DNA of 64,000 nucleotides from Atrina japonica (taxonomy: Eukaryota; Mollusca; Bivalvia; Pterioida; Pinnidae): the NCBI GenBank assembly GCA_030159075.1, contig BROG01000132.1:434001-498000 (forward strand), given 5' to 3'. Position 1 is the stretch's first letter, and the number at the start of each line of letters is the position of its first letter. The translations under genes were made by a program, and so were the position numbers. Under the pieces are notes generated by a model. It searched no databases and was not told the DNA's origin. It saw only the letters and a list, made by a program, of their open reading frames with translations. Below, piece after piece: positions 1 to 12,129 of the stretch.

Positions 1-2941
1 GTGTATTTCAATTGATCGCTACATCGCCGCTTCATGTCATTTGGCAATTCTAATGGCAGTAATATGTTGACTAAAAACGTGGTTTCCAAGTGGTGTAGCG
101 TTTCTACTTTTAAGTCTTGACATTTTAAAATTATGTGAAATTAAATTAGTGTGATAGTATGTAACGTATTTTTGTCAAATGTAGGTTATGTACTGAAACC
201 TGCCACGAGGGATATGTTACTTGCGGAAGGTGATCAGAATTGTCGTAAATAAAGTCGTTTACACGCTGGATAGCTAGATCAAGTCCTAGTTTGGGTCTTC
301 CCAGTGAACTGAAAAAATATTCGATCTCGTGATTAATAATGACATTTTCACGTCAAAAACACACATTACGTACTGTAAAAAATGAAAAAAGTATTTTTCT
401 CTCTCCAATGTTAACGTTTACGACATCCGACGTAATTTTGCAACAACTGATTTCTGGCAACAAGAGGAAACTAAAAAGGGGGAAAAGAAGCATTGAGAAC
501 GCTGACGGCGAAGGAGTGTTATTTTGTCAAATATTTGTAGAAGTTACGTACTGTCAACAATGACAAAAGATAGTTATGAAACGGACTCATTAAAAAATAT
601 TCATTCCAAGCTTTTCTATTAAATCAAATAGCAAGACTCGTTCATTTTGTTTCGAAATATTGTCCTTTCACAACAAGAAGCATGGAGAACGCTGATTTAC
701 TAAAATCACATTATAATAATCAGTTTTCACAGGAGGTTCAGCCATTTTTTCTTAATTTAATTTTCTTGTCAATGTTACGTACAGCACTTACAAATAAAAT
801 TGACATTATTTGTAGGATAAAAAGATGGATTTATTTTCTAAAAACATCTTTGTAATGAAGTTTAAGAATTTATGGATAAATATTTTAAAATAAAGCAACT
901 TTATCTGCATGCAAAGCAACTTTATAAAACAGTAACATTTGACAAGAAAAAAAAGTATTGTTCCTATTGATACTGAAATTGTGAGGTAACTAAATGCAAT
1001 CACTGTTCATTTAGAAGTGTTTTCCAGTAGAAATTGATGTTCCAAAATTAAATATCTGAAGACAATTGATGGACAGTTCAATTGTGTTTTTAATTTTATA
1101 TTTTGTCAACGTTACATACTGCAAAATTATTAGAGATTGAGCATTGTACATTTTTTTTAACTTCGATCATAAATCATTTTATATATTTTTTAATGCCTCC
1201 AGGGATATACTATTTATTGGCAATATTTTTTTAATTTAAATATTTAATTAATTTTTGCTGCAATTGTCACACTTTTTGGACCATTAGTGAATTCTTGCCC
1301 ATATACAATGGGACCCACTTATTTGTCAGAAAAAATTACAATTAACCAAAATTTGCAAATATCCAATGTTCCATTTTGATACGTTGATGTCAGCAGAAAT
1401 GAAAACATGGGTTGATAGTCACAAAGATACATCGTTTTTTTTTTATTTATTTTATAATAAAAAGTACTACTACAATAGTACCCAATGAACATGGTAATAT
1501 TTGATTGTATATTTACAAAAAGAAATTTGTTTTTTAGTTACTTTGTGCAGTGATTTAGCATATATTTAATAGCATGTACAAGACTCACATGTCACCGATC
1601 GAATCGTAATTAAATTCACTGTGTCCGTCTAACTCTGCAGTGATTTTTTATTTCTATGTAGTATCCTCATTTCACCTAAATTATTCAGTAGATGTACATG
1701 TGCCATGAACATCAAATAATTAACTCTCCATGTACATGTAACACTTTTCCAAAACGTTCTAACTTCAAAGCCTGCAGCACAATTCGTACAGTTGCAGGTC
1801 ATGTGCTAATGACACAAATTCGAGTATCTTGCATGAAGACCTCAACTTCACAGTGGGGTGCCAAAATAAGGAAGTGATTAGATTTTGATTATGCAGTTTC
1901 TAACAATGTATAATGCAATTCCAGTGAAAAGAGAGATCTTTAATCATCAGTAAATGCTGTATTACATACACACGAGGTGTGAATTTCTAAACATATACAT
2001 GTATTTTGGACATTTGGTTCAGATTTTTCATGATGAATGTGTTGATGTTGTGAAATAATCAGGAAATGCTTATTAATAATTTGGATATTACGCTTAGATT
2101 AGATGTGCCATGACTTACACGCTGTAAAATTTGGATTAGAGACTACACTGCCGATTATGATAGATAATTAGCAATTAGTCGAGTCATGTGGTCTTAATAC
2201 AGCTGAGATAAAAGGACTCACATAACTTCCCGAACAAACCAGTTAAGTCTAATTAGCAGACACGTGTGTCTGAACAAAAGAGTTGACAGTAGAAGACACG
2301 CATGTGCAAACAATTATCACTCAGGTAAAGTCAAATCACTGTCACCTGAGATAAAAGGACTTGGATAACTGCCCAAACATATCATTTAAGTTTAATCAGC
2401 AGACAGGTGTGTCATAACAAAAGAGTTGCAAACAATTATCAGTCAGGTAAAAACCAATCACTGTCACCTGAGGGCATTTACGTCATAGGAAATATTTGGT
2501 CTTGGAAATTTTGCTATGCAGTAAAACGGAATCTGACATTTTTTCTATGCAAATAAAGGAACACTTTAACATTGAATAGATGGGATTTAGTTCTGTGTTT
2601 TGACTTTTTATGCAGTTAATTGAACTATGCAAATATCTGGTATGCCAATAAGTGGAAAGTACTGTACTTCAAAGTTATTGTAAGTACAAGTATATTAGAA
2701 TATTGGACATAATGTTTGCTTTTGCAGATAGTGCTAATTCTTAAAAATTTAATTTTAACATATTTTATAATTTGCTGTTAATTATTAAAGACTTTCAACA
2801 CAAGTTTCACAAGTTGTTCCATTTCATGTATGTATACATATGCAGATCACTAGGGAATCAATTTCAAATATGCAAGTATGACGGAAATAAGTCTTAACGT
2901 AGAGTGAATAGGATAACTTGTAAATATATTCTTTTATTCAG
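1..2941. other. No exon seen; degenerate repeats
   Basis: No coding exon is recognisable. It is probably a METTL13 intron. Short recurring phrases (attttgtcaa...gttacgtactg near 175, 525, 765 and 1105; a phrase containing gagaacgctga near 490 and 680) suggest an old degenerate duplication. Confidence 0.5.
2205..2472. repeat. Two-copy tandem duplication, 143-bp unit
   Basis: The phrase gagataaaaggact starts at 2205 and again at 2348. Both copies continue through a shared AAxAAAAGAGTTG segment and a shared CAAACAATTATCA segment to a CACTGTCACCTGAG end. The second copy is about 125 bp because of small deletions. Confidence 0.8.
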
Positions 2942-3122
2942 GTGCCATTTTTGTCACTTGGGGAGGACATTGGGTGCCGCACAGTCCTTTGTAAAGGTCA
3001 CAGTGAACTTAGTGGTGACTTTGTTGTGGAAGATGTGAAGCTGGATGATGGTCAGATGTTCAGAAGACTTATTTTTATGTCAAACCAGAATGTAGTTCAG
3101 TCAGAGGCCCGACTAAAGTCAG
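2942..3122 (+). CDS. METTL13: METTL13 exon A (linker region)
   Basis: This exon encodes 60 residues and one leftover base. The start is the acceptor AG at 2940-2941 after a T-rich tract; the end is set by the donor GTATGT at 3123. The peptide begins [15 protein letters not shown] and contains [20 protein letters not shown], the conserved stretch just before the C-terminal methyltransferase domain of METTL13. The frame does not stop at the donor: it runs on to 3586 through a minisatellite, so retention of the next intron would add about 154 repeat residues. Earlier exons were not found in 1-2941 and probably lie outside the window. Confidence 0.92.
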
Positions 3123-3158
3123 GTATGTCACCTAATGAAAAGGACCATATATTTCAGG

Positions 3159-5290
3159 GTGGTATTATGATATTATGTCAGGGTGGTATTATGTCAGGAT
3201 GGTATAATGTCAGGGTGGTGTTTTGTCATGGTGGTGTTATATTAAAGTGGTATTATGTCAGCGCAATATTGTATCAGGACAGTATTATATCAGTGTGGTA
3301 TGTCAGGGCAGTATTGTGTCAGTGTGGTATGCCAGGACAGTATTATATCAGTGTGGTATGCCAGGACAGTATTATATCAGGGTGGTATGCCAGGGCAGTA
3401 TTGTGTCAGGGTGGTATGCCAGGACAGTATTATATCAGTGTGGTATGCCAGGACAGTATTATATCAGTGTGGTATGCCAGGGCAGTATTGTGTCAGTGTG
3501 GTATGCCAGGGCAGTATTATATCAGTGTGGTATGCCAGGACAGTATTATATCAGGGTGGTATGCATGGGCAGTATTTTGTCAGTGAAGTACATGTAATAT
3601 GTAACGGTTGTATTGTGTCAGGGTGGTATTACATCAAAGTGGTATTGTGTCAGTGTGGTATTGTGTCAGGGTGGCACTGTGTCAGGGTGGTAATATATCA
3701 GTGTGGTATCACTTCAAAGTGGTATTGTGTCAGGGTGGTATTTTTTCAGGATAGTATTGTGTCAGGGTGTTGTCAGATTGGTATTATGTCAAGGTAGTGT
3801 TGTGTCAGTGTATTATGTCAGGGTGATATTATGTCAGTGTGGTATCACTTCAAGGTGGTATTGTGTCAGGGAATTATTTTCAGGGTGGTATTGTGTCCAG
3901 GTGGTATAACATTGTCAGTGTTGTCATTGGTATTATGTCAAGGTTGTATTGTGTCAGTGGTATTACATCAAAGTGGTATTGTGTCAGTGTGGTAATTGTG
4001 TCAGGGTGGTAATATGTCAGGGTGGTATCACTTCAAAGGTGGTATTGTGTCAGGGTGGTATTTTCAGGATAGTATTGCATCAGGGTGGTATAACAGGGTG
4101 TTGTCAGATTGGTATTATGTCAAGGTAGTGTTGTGTCAGTGTATTATGTCAGGGTGATATTATGTCAGTGTGGTATCACTTCAAGGTGGTATTGTGTCAG
4201 GGTGGTATTTTCAGGATAGTATTGTGTCAGGGTGGTATAACATCAAGGTGTTGTCAGATTGGTATTATGTCAAGAGAGTGTTGTGTCAGTGTATTATGTC
4301 AGGGTGGTAATATGTCAGGGTGATATTATGTCAGTGTGGTATCACTTCAAGGTGGTATTGTGTCAGGGTGGTATTTTCAGGATAGTATTTCGTCAGGGTG
4401 GTATAACATCAAGGTGTTGTCAGATTCGTATTAAGTCAAGGTAGTGTTGTGTCAGTGTATTATGTCAGGGTGGTAATATGTCAGGGTGATATTATGTCAG
4501 TGTGGTATCACTTCAAGGTGGTATTGTGTCAGGGTGGTATTTTCAGGATAGTATTGCGTCAGGGTGGTATAACATCAAGGTGTTGTCAGATTGGTATTAT
4601 GTCAAGAGAGTGTTGTGTCAGTGTATTATGTCAGGGTGGTAATATGTCAGGGTGATATTATGTCAGTGTGGTATCACTTCAAGGTGGTATTACATCCGGG
4701 CAGTATCATGTTAGGGTGTTGGTATTTCAGGGCAATGTTACAGCAGGGTGGTGTTATGTTATGGTAGTATCATGTCAGGGTGATGTTATTTCAGGGCAAT
4801 GTTACAACAGGGTGGTGTTATGTTATGGTAGTATTATGTCAGGATATGTTATGTCAGGGCAAGTGGTTGTGTTAGTTATGGTATTATTATGTCAGGATGA
4901 TGTTATTTCAGGGTGATACAACAGTCAGGCGTTATGTTATGGTAGTATCATGTCAGGGTGATGTTATTTCAGGGCAATGTTACAACAGGGTGGCATTATG
5001 TTATGGTAGTATCATGTCAGGGTGATGTTATTTCAGGGCAATGTTACAACAGGGTGGTGTTATGTTATGGTAGTATTATGTCAGGGTGATGTTATTTCAG
5101 GGCAATGTTACAACAGGGTGGTGTTATGTTATGGTAGTATTATGTCAGGGTGATGTTATTTCAGGGCAATGTTACAACAGGGTGGCGTTATGTTATGGTA
5201 GTATCATGTCAGGGTGATGTTATTTCAGGGCAATGTTACAACAGGGTGGTGTTATGTTATGGCAGTATTATGTCAGGGTGATATATCAGA
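3159..5290 (+). repeat. Large compound minisatellite in METTL13 intron A
   Basis: The basic theme is GGTGGTATTATGTCA-like, about 15 bp. Three blocks differ. 3250-3600 is a 29-bp unit (a doublet of the theme). 3600-4690 carries a higher-order unit of about 165 bp, marked by ttgtcagatt at 4251, 4417 and 4582. 4740-5280 carries a 64-bp higher-order unit, marked by acaacagggtgg at 5046, 5110 and 5174. The array starts 36 bp after the exon A donor. Confidence 0.95.
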
Positions 5291-5559
5291 GCAATTTTAT
5301 ATCAGGGTTTAAGGTTAAAAGGTTTTAAACTTTGGTTTGGGTTGCAAGGTCTTGATAGCTTAAACATATCCATTGACATTGCTTGAATTATTCTATGAAA
5401 AGTCCTTGGAAAGTGCTTGAAAATTCTGAATGTATTTATATTGTTCCAAGTTGATGTTGTTACATTCTTCATAGCAAGTTACATCCCAAAACAAAATGTT
5501 TATGCAAACCAAGATATTTTTCAACAGATCTGTGAAGAAGGTATTTTATCTTGTTTCAG

Positions 5560-5691
5560 ATGGACACAGGAAGAAGGGTAAAGGAAAGAAAAAAGTGACT
5601 TGCGTTCCAGATCACGGCTATCTAGCAAGTCAGTATTATATTGCCATGGTTGCTGGGATTGGATTCGTCACAGATCTGAAGTCAGCAACAG
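5560..5691 (+). CDS. METTL13: METTL13 exon B
   Basis: The acceptor is ttgtttcag at 5551-5559 and the donor GTATAA starts at 5692. The leftover G of exon A plus AT gives Asp, and the exon then reads a lysine-rich run (HRKKGKGKKK) followed by HGYLASQYYIAMVAGIGF. The basic run followed by a Tyr/His-rich helix matches the METTL13 segment leading into the C-terminal SAM-binding fold (human has a comparable lysine/arginine-rich tract and then a YL..H..MIAGLAL stretch). The 132 nt leave one base for the next exon. Confidence 0.92.
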
Positions 5692-6347
5692 GTATAACAA
5701 AATACACAGCACTCTTGTTGGTTTAAAATTTTAAATTTTTTTATGCTTTAAGAGTTTCCGAAAATATGCAGACATCCTGGGATCCCAACTAAAATTTCAC
5801 TTTGTTGGACTAAATCAATGTTTCCTACATATTCCCAGTTATTACTTTCAGAGTTAGATTAAAAAATTGTTTGAATTTTTTTAAATAAAATGTGTGAAGC
5901 ACCTGAATAAAGGCTTCATCTATACTAAGATTCAACTTCAAGCTGGCTTATTTCACAGTAATTAAACTAGAATCACTCACTTTCATGTATGTGCAATTTT
6001 TAGCTTACCTGTTAAATTCAGTTCATTAACTGGACTAATATCAGACAGTTGTTTCATCAGTGTCGCCAACTCTGATTTTCAGAGATTTTCCTAGACCAGT
6101 TTTGGTTCTGGTTCTAGGACCTTTTCTCAATGCAAATATAGTTTGTATTTTCACCCAAAATATGGAAAAGTTCCCAATTTGGAATTTCAAAATAAAATAT
6201 AAAATATTTTTTAACAAGTGTTTCAAATTAACTTTTTCTGTTTTAGTTAAAACCTTGTATATTTTCCCAATTTTTTGGACCCTGGACCCAGGATTTAGGA
6301 GGTAGGAAAATCCCAGATTGATGAAAGAAACAAATGATCGGATGACC

Positions 6348-7455
6348 TACCTTATTTTCTGTATTAGATGCCCCCGGGGCATTACATTTTCCAAAAAAGG
6401 GGGCGTTTATTAAAAGAGTTATTAATAGTTAGTTGTCTAAAACATTATTTTAGTATTAGATGACTGACTTTCAGTGTTTCATTCATTCACATTTTGTTGT
6501 TTCTCTTTGTATAAAATGTCACATGGATACTGTTGTTTCTCTTTGTTAAATATTCAAATGGATACTGTTGTTTCTCTTTGTATAAGTATGTCACATGTAC
6601 TGTTTCTATAAATATGTCACATGGATATACTGTGTTTCTCTTTGTATAAATATGTCACATGGATACTGTTGTTTCTCTTTGTATAAATATGTCACATGGA
6701 TACTGTTGTTTCTCTTTGTATAAATATGTCACATGGATACTGTTGTTTCTCTTTGTATAAATATGTCACATGGATACTGTTGTTTCTCTTTGTATAAATA
6801 TGTATAAAATCTGATACATTTGTCTCCTTTTGTAGTGATCTATGTTAATAAACATCCTAAATTAATCAATTTCACTCGTGACCTATACATGTTCCATCCA
6901 TGGCACTGTATCGTACATGTTTGTTTCCCACGTGATAATTAACATGTGCCCTTCAGCTTGGGAATTAATAACCCTAGAAATCATCAGAAAGCCATAAACC
7001 AAGATAGATTTAAAACGGTGGAGGCGAGGATGGCTTATCTAATGACACAGTATGAAAACACTGAATAAAATTTTCAGTGGCTGACTGCTGGAATACTTGA
7101 TAAATGATAACAACAGCAAGTCATTTGAGCTCAGCGAATCTGGCAATGATCTTACAACATCAAATGAATCTGAAAGTACCGATTACGAATGTACAGCTGC
7201 AGTTCCAAGGCAATGTCAATGAGTAAATACCAGTACGATATAAATTCACACGATTATATATAAACTTTCAACCTTTTAAAATGCATGCAAGTGAAATCTT
7301 ATGTAAATTGGTTGACTGTTTTGTTTATTTTTATTTGTTTACAAAGAGATAACAATGATAAGATGCATATAGACTCTAATTGGTGAGTGAAGCTTTTTAC
7401 AAAAGGGGGAGGGGCATTTAATAGAGAAGGGGCTACTAATACAGAAAATATGGTA
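6348..7455. mobile_element. TA-flanked transposon with inverted ends, non-autonomous
   Basis: The left end reads TACCTTATTTTCTGTATTAG and the right end is the reverse complement of TACCATATTTTCTGTATTAG, one mismatch in 20. Both are followed inward by a G/C run and a TTTATTA-like stretch. The outer TA on each side fits the TA target duplication of Tc1/mariner-like elements. The 1.1-kb interior has no long reading frame, only a short serine/acid-rich frame near 7100-7222. It contains a 37-bp minisatellite. Confidence 0.8.
6500..6812 (+). repeat. 37-bp minisatellite inside the 6348-7455 transposon
   Basis: Units start ggatactgttgtttctcttt and end atgtcacat; starts at 6661 and 6698 give a 37-bp period. 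There are about eight copies, the first ones shortened. Confidence 0.9.
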
Positions 7456-8161
7456 TGTCAATTTGTTGTTGTCTGTAGTTATATGTGTGTGTGTATTGGT
7501 TGGGTCAAAACGATACATCTACCAATTTACATAACTGATACCGGTACTTGATACCTGTTGTCAATACAGGTACTTTAATTTATTCCAGCTTAAACATGGC
7601 TTATTTTTTACTGTTGCTGCTGAAAATAAAATTATTTAAGCCGTAACAACTTTTTGTTTTCCTGTAAACCAAATATTATATAAACAGATCTAATAGAATC
7701 AAATATTCTAATTTCAAAATAAAGAGCATTCACCATGCCCATTTAGCTGGTGGCTCGCATGGCCCGAAGTTCAGGCTGGAGGGGGGTCAAAAAGGGCTAA
7801 AAATGTAGCACATCTTTAAAAAAAAATTTTAATAGATTTTATTACCCAGACTAATAAATATTGATATTTAGAAATGTGCCAGGGTTGGGGGCCTGGATTC
7901 AGTTCCATTACAATAAACAATTTGATCATAATCCATAAACTATATTGTGATCATAATGAATTATAATTAATTCATTGACTTCTTTGAAATTTGATATACA
8001 TGTATAAGATTGCTAAGTCAATATCTACAAACTGGACAAATGATGAGGAAATCTGTTAATAAACGTACTGCTAGGTGGCGCTTCAAATGAAATAGAATAT
8101 TGCTTTATAAATCAATTTTGACATAGATTTGATATTCGATGTAAAATATTTTTTCTTGCAG

Positions 8162-8235
8162 ATAAATTGAGCCTTGTGCTGATTGGACTAGGAGGAGGAG
8201 GATTGCCGAGTTTTATACATTTTAATTTCCCGCAG
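8162..8235 (+). CDS. METTL13: METTL13 exon C (SAM motif I)
   Basis: This short 74-nt exon lies between the acceptor ttcttgcag ending at 8161 and the donor GTAATT at 8236. It encodes DKLSLVLIGLGGGGLPSFIH and then FNFPQ. The hydrophobic strand and glycine-rich loop (VLIGLGGGGLP) are motif I of seven-beta-strand methyltransferases, which contacts S-adenosylmethionine; METTL13 has the close equivalent VVGLGGGSLP. The exon ends in phase 0. No unusual feature apart from its small size. Confidence 0.93.
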
Positions 8236-8353
8236 GTAATTAGTTCTATTTTTGAGGTGTTTTTTGCTTTTATAGGTGCTCATTCACAAATTGACAGGTA
8301 GAAAATTAAAAAAAAAATTTTTAACCAAAATTATTTTGATTGAAATTATTTTT

Positions 8354-8500
8354 AGAAAGTTTGTCAATGTAGTTTACTGAAGGGTAAATTTCTTTTGGGT
8401 ACATCGTAACTGGGTTTTCTCCTCCACCCTTAAAACCTGGTCGTCACTGTATAACTGAAAAATTGTTGTCTTTGGAGTAAAACACCAATGAAACATCAAG
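8354..8500 (+). mobile_element. tRNA-derived SINE, 3' tail fragment
   Basis: It holds the tail phrases cctccacccttaaaacctgg, ataactgaaaaattgttg and gtaaaacaccaatgaaac, shared with the fuller copy at 10735. The tRNA-like head is missing. Confidence 0.7.
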
Positions 8501-8679
8501 TAAATATGTGCTGAGCTAGCTCTGCTCAACCAATGACCATTTTCTGTTAACAAGCAAACATCCAAGGTTATACCAAAGAATTCTTTATAACAGGTGAATT
8601 CAGTTACTTCACTGAAAAAAACAACAACAAAAAAATACCCTGAAAGCTAACAGATTTGCCTCCACCCACTGGCTAGTAC

Positions 8680-9610
8680 TGGAAAATTGCCAGTTCCATA
8701 AGAAGTCAGTTGAATTGGCAAAATCCATGGACATACAGATTTTTTCTGGAAATCCATCCTGGTGTTACAGACTTATGAGATGTAAGTCCATCAGATAGAG
8801 AAGAAATGGCTCAAAAACTTCCAGAGGATTATGAACAGAAACAGCAGTCATTTAGGGATTTTGTAAAGTACATAAAGAATGACGACCTAGAGAATATGGA
8901 TGAAGTCCCACTTACGTTTGACATCCCGATGAATCGCACAATTGACTCAGCAGGTGCAAATTCAATTACAGTTAAAACAATGGGCCATGAAAAATCCAAG
9001 GTCACAGTGGTGCGTACATGCACAGGAAATGGAAAGAAACTTCCGCCCATGATAGTGTTTAAATGCAAAACACAGGGTAAGGATAAATTTACCTCTGGTG
9101 TAGTTATAGATAACAAAGAAAAGGGATGACAACAGAAATCATGGAAAAGTGGTTGAACACTTGCTATGTTAAAAGACGGGGTGGTTTCTTTCATCAGCAG
9201 ATACGTTTACTAGTGTAGTACTCCATGCGATTGCATATTAGTGATATCACAAAAAGTCGCATCTCTGCCACTGGATACCAGGAAGTTAGACTAAATTGTT
9301 ACATTGTTGCTAGACGTATCAGTAAACAGGTGTTTTAAGGCAGAGTTGAGAAGAATTGGGGAGCATTGGATGTGTCACAGAGAAAAAAGATGTGTCACAG
9401 ACATTCCATCTTACATGAAACTGATGATGGAAAACAGTTTTACAAACACTGGACGCATGGGACATGCTTCATATGTAACTGTGGCTGAGTGGGTAAAGAG
9501 TGCCTGGACTTCTGTGCCAGAGAGTGTGATAATAAATGGATTTATCAAAGCTGACATCCCAGACATTCCATCTTACATGAAAGTGATGATGGAAATTCTC
9601 CTGTGACAGA
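8680..9610 (+). pseudogene. pogo/Tigger-type DDE transposase, broken
   Basis: Pieces of a pogo-like transposase lie in several frames. Around 8735-8800 a WCYRLMR-like DNA-binding remnant is out of frame with the next part. 8806-9129 reads 107 residues containing NMDEVPLTFDIPMNRTID, GHEKSKVTVV and NGKKLPPMIVFK, which are hallmarks of the DDE domain of Tigger/pogo transposases (E-V-P, then P-P-M-I-V-F-K). After a stop, 9128-9200 keeps a MEKWLNTCYVKR-like piece. 9304-9557 reads LLDVSVNRCFKAELRR and EWVKSAWTSVPESVI, matching the late part of the domain. Frameshifts, stops and a deletion of the middle show it is dead. It sits in METTL13 intron C. Confidence 0.85.
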
Positions 9611-10734
9611 TGTTAATTATCTTCCATTGGCAATTGCGTCATTTTTTTATAACGACAGCGAAGAGTCCTATTTTGATGGATTTAAGTCAAATTACATTTA
9701 GTCAGCGTAAAAGATGGTGTAGTGCTATAAAACCATATACGTCAGGCTGTAAATATCGAATATCAATAGTGATACATATCTGGCAGTCAGACTAATTATA
9801 TGATTGATTTCAATTTTGATGTGAGCATATTTTACGATCATATACCAAATCTTTCTTGTGAAATCTAAGCTGTCAAATATATTCGTTTTGTCCATGTTAC
9901 ACATGTGATGTCATGTCGGTAAAAAATACTGTAACATACAACCAAATTAAACCGTATGATGATTTCTTTGTATACAAATAAACCGGAAAGTATCATATAC
10001 ACAGGTGAGGATTTGGTATATGCAATTAGCACACCTGTATTATCTGTATAATTATATATATTAACAAACAAAAAGTAATTATCAGTGACTTGGTCATGAA
10101 GATAAGAGGTACATTTCAAGACGTGTCTATTTTAAAGACTATCCGTGATTGGCTGACTAATAACAGTAATATGACAGATACATTACACACACAAAGGACT
10201 AAGAAATTGAAAAGACTTGTTGTGATCACTGTACAGAGTAACAGTTATAGCAGGGATAATTATTTTTAAAATGATGATTTGGTTGGTTAGCATGTTAGCC
10301 TTGTATGTGAACATTATCTTTACAGAGTGGCAGTAATATTTAAAACTATTCAGCTTTATCTATCACTGACAATACTAATTTCATTGATGTAAAAAGTGAT
10401 AAAATATATCAGACTGTTGATCAGGTTCTATCGTCTGACAACCGTTATTAGACAAATACGATGAATATTTTGTGATAACCATTCCCTTTTTTCATGTCTG
10501 CCGACATTGACCTATCTCCCACCTTCACCTATCTAATACTTGAGTATTTTTGCCAAAAATCGACCATTCGACCTATATGCCATAAAATATGGTAAATTAT
10601 CTTAAAGCGTTCTCTGGTAAGTGTGAGGATATGAAGTTCCAAAAGATTTGATAACAGAGTATTGAGATGTAAGTTTATGAGAAAATAACATTTTGACTAC
10701 ATGTACTAATTGAAAGAGTGTTAAGGATGGGGAC

Positions 10735-10978
10735 CCCTGTGGCCAAGTGTTTTGAGCACCACGCTTTAAACCAAGTCTCAAAACTCTTCTCAGCATAGGC
10801 TTGAGCCTAATTAGAACCTAAGCTGGTATTGTAAGAAAGTTTGCCAGTTACTAGCGGAATGCTGTTGGTCTCTTCGCGGATACATTGTGACTTTGTTATG
10901 TCTTCCACCATTAAAAACTGCTGGCCACCATACAACTGAAAAATTGTTGAGTCAGGCGTAAAGCAGCATTAAAACAAA
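10735..10978 (+). mobile_element. tRNA-derived SINE, near full length
   Basis: The head TGTGGCCAAGTGTTTTGAGC resembles a pol III A box. A body with aagaaagtttgccagttac and a tail with ctggccaccatacaactgaa, aaattgttgag and a GGCGTAAAGCA phrase follow. Other copies are at 8354, 23400, 26395, 30752, 47812 and 57168. The head and tail are shared across copies, so the element can be outlined from the window alone. I believe it is widespread in molluscs, but did not check. Confidence 0.8.
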
Positions 10979-11346
10979 AGGTTATAGTAAAATTTGACCA
11001 TATCAAGCCTATCTTATACATGTCGAGAAGTGGTTTCAAAATGATGCTACGCTAGTGACTACACAATATTACTGGTTCTAGATATGTGACCAAATATGGT
11101 AATTCGGTATTCAAATGTGAATCATTTTCTATTTATTCCTGAATATTCAAACATTCTCTGCTCTAAAAATTTGACAACTGCCATTTCGTGTAATATCGGA
11201 CATGATGTTGCTTACTTTATCAGATGTAAAACAAATATTCCATTAGAAATATTCAGCAAGACAGTCGAAATTTGAGTTCTCAGAAATCAATGATGCATAG
11301 TTTTAAAGTCCAAAATTTAAAGATTTACAGTCTTTTCTATTTTTAG

Positions 11347-11482
11347 ATTGACATGGAGGTTGTTGATATAGATCCTGCCATAGTTACTGTTGCTAAGGAT
11401 TGGTTTGGCTTTGCAGAAGATGCAAATCTGAAGGCTCATGTTGCTGATGGCTTGGATTTTATCAGGAGTTCTCATCTCTCAG
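11347..11482 (+). CDS. METTL13: METTL13 exon D (post-I acidic motif)
   Basis: The acceptor AG is at 11345-11346 after a T-rich run and the donor GTAGGT starts at 11483. The peptide IDMEVVDIDPAIVTVAKDWF and later HVADGLDFIRSS corresponds to human METTL13 IDAVEIDP... WFGF... HIADGLDYI. The acidic residue after strand beta-2 (within VDIDP) is expected to bind the ribose of SAM; the ADGLDF stretch contacts the adenine side. The 136 nt leave one base. The following intron is 24.7 kb. Confidence 0.93.
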
Positions 11483-11937
11483 GTAGGTTGACCTTATAAG
11501 TCATGTGATGTTATTATCCTGTAGTGCTATGCAACCTTAAGGTGACCTTTCAACTTGGCTGACATTTTATAACTTCCACTAACAAGTACACACTATATGA
11601 ATATGAATTTGAATTGACCATTGGCGAATGGACCGACATAGCATCTTTTGGCAGACTTTTTCATAATGACGTCACAATTAAATGGTCCGTTGAATATTTG
11701 TTTGATTATGGTGGCACAATCGAATGATGTAAAAATGCACATTGAGAGACAAGTGTCAGACATTTTGTGATAGGTCGGTTCATACATCTTAGGTAGATGA
11801 AGTGATTTTGTTTTATCAAATTGAACTTATTACACAATGTACTTATGATCTGTCATCTTCTTATTCCCCCACGACAAAATGTCAAAGTGAATATTAATTT
11901 ACCCCGTCTGTCCATTTGTCCATCCAAATATAGATAA

Positions 11938-12125
11938 TGGCTTTCTGCTGGCTATCTCCTACAGTTTTTGAGCAACAGCTTTTATATTTTGCAGGCTATT
12001 TATAGACATAATAGAGGTATGCATGTCCACAGGTATTTTGTATTTTTTTAAGTGAAAAAAAGTAAAAATCCCAAAATGCCAGGTATTTAGACTTAGTAAT
12101 TTTTTGGGTACTAGCTTCATAAAGT
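11938..12125 (+). repeat. Left copy of a 190-bp direct repeat
   Basis: It shares ggctatctcc, acagtttttgagcaacagct, atattttgcag, acataatagaggt and gccaggtatttagacttagt (with mismatches) with 13144-13305. The pair flanks a 1-kb repeat element. Confidence 0.75.
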
Positions 12126-12129
12126 CATT

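Noticed and set aside
8829..9194. 121-codon minus frame
   Set aside because: It is the antisense shadow of the transposase remnant.
10735..10978. Genuine tRNA gene
   Set aside because: The A- and B-box-like parts do not fold into a full cloverleaf by eye, and the body and tail match a SINE family.
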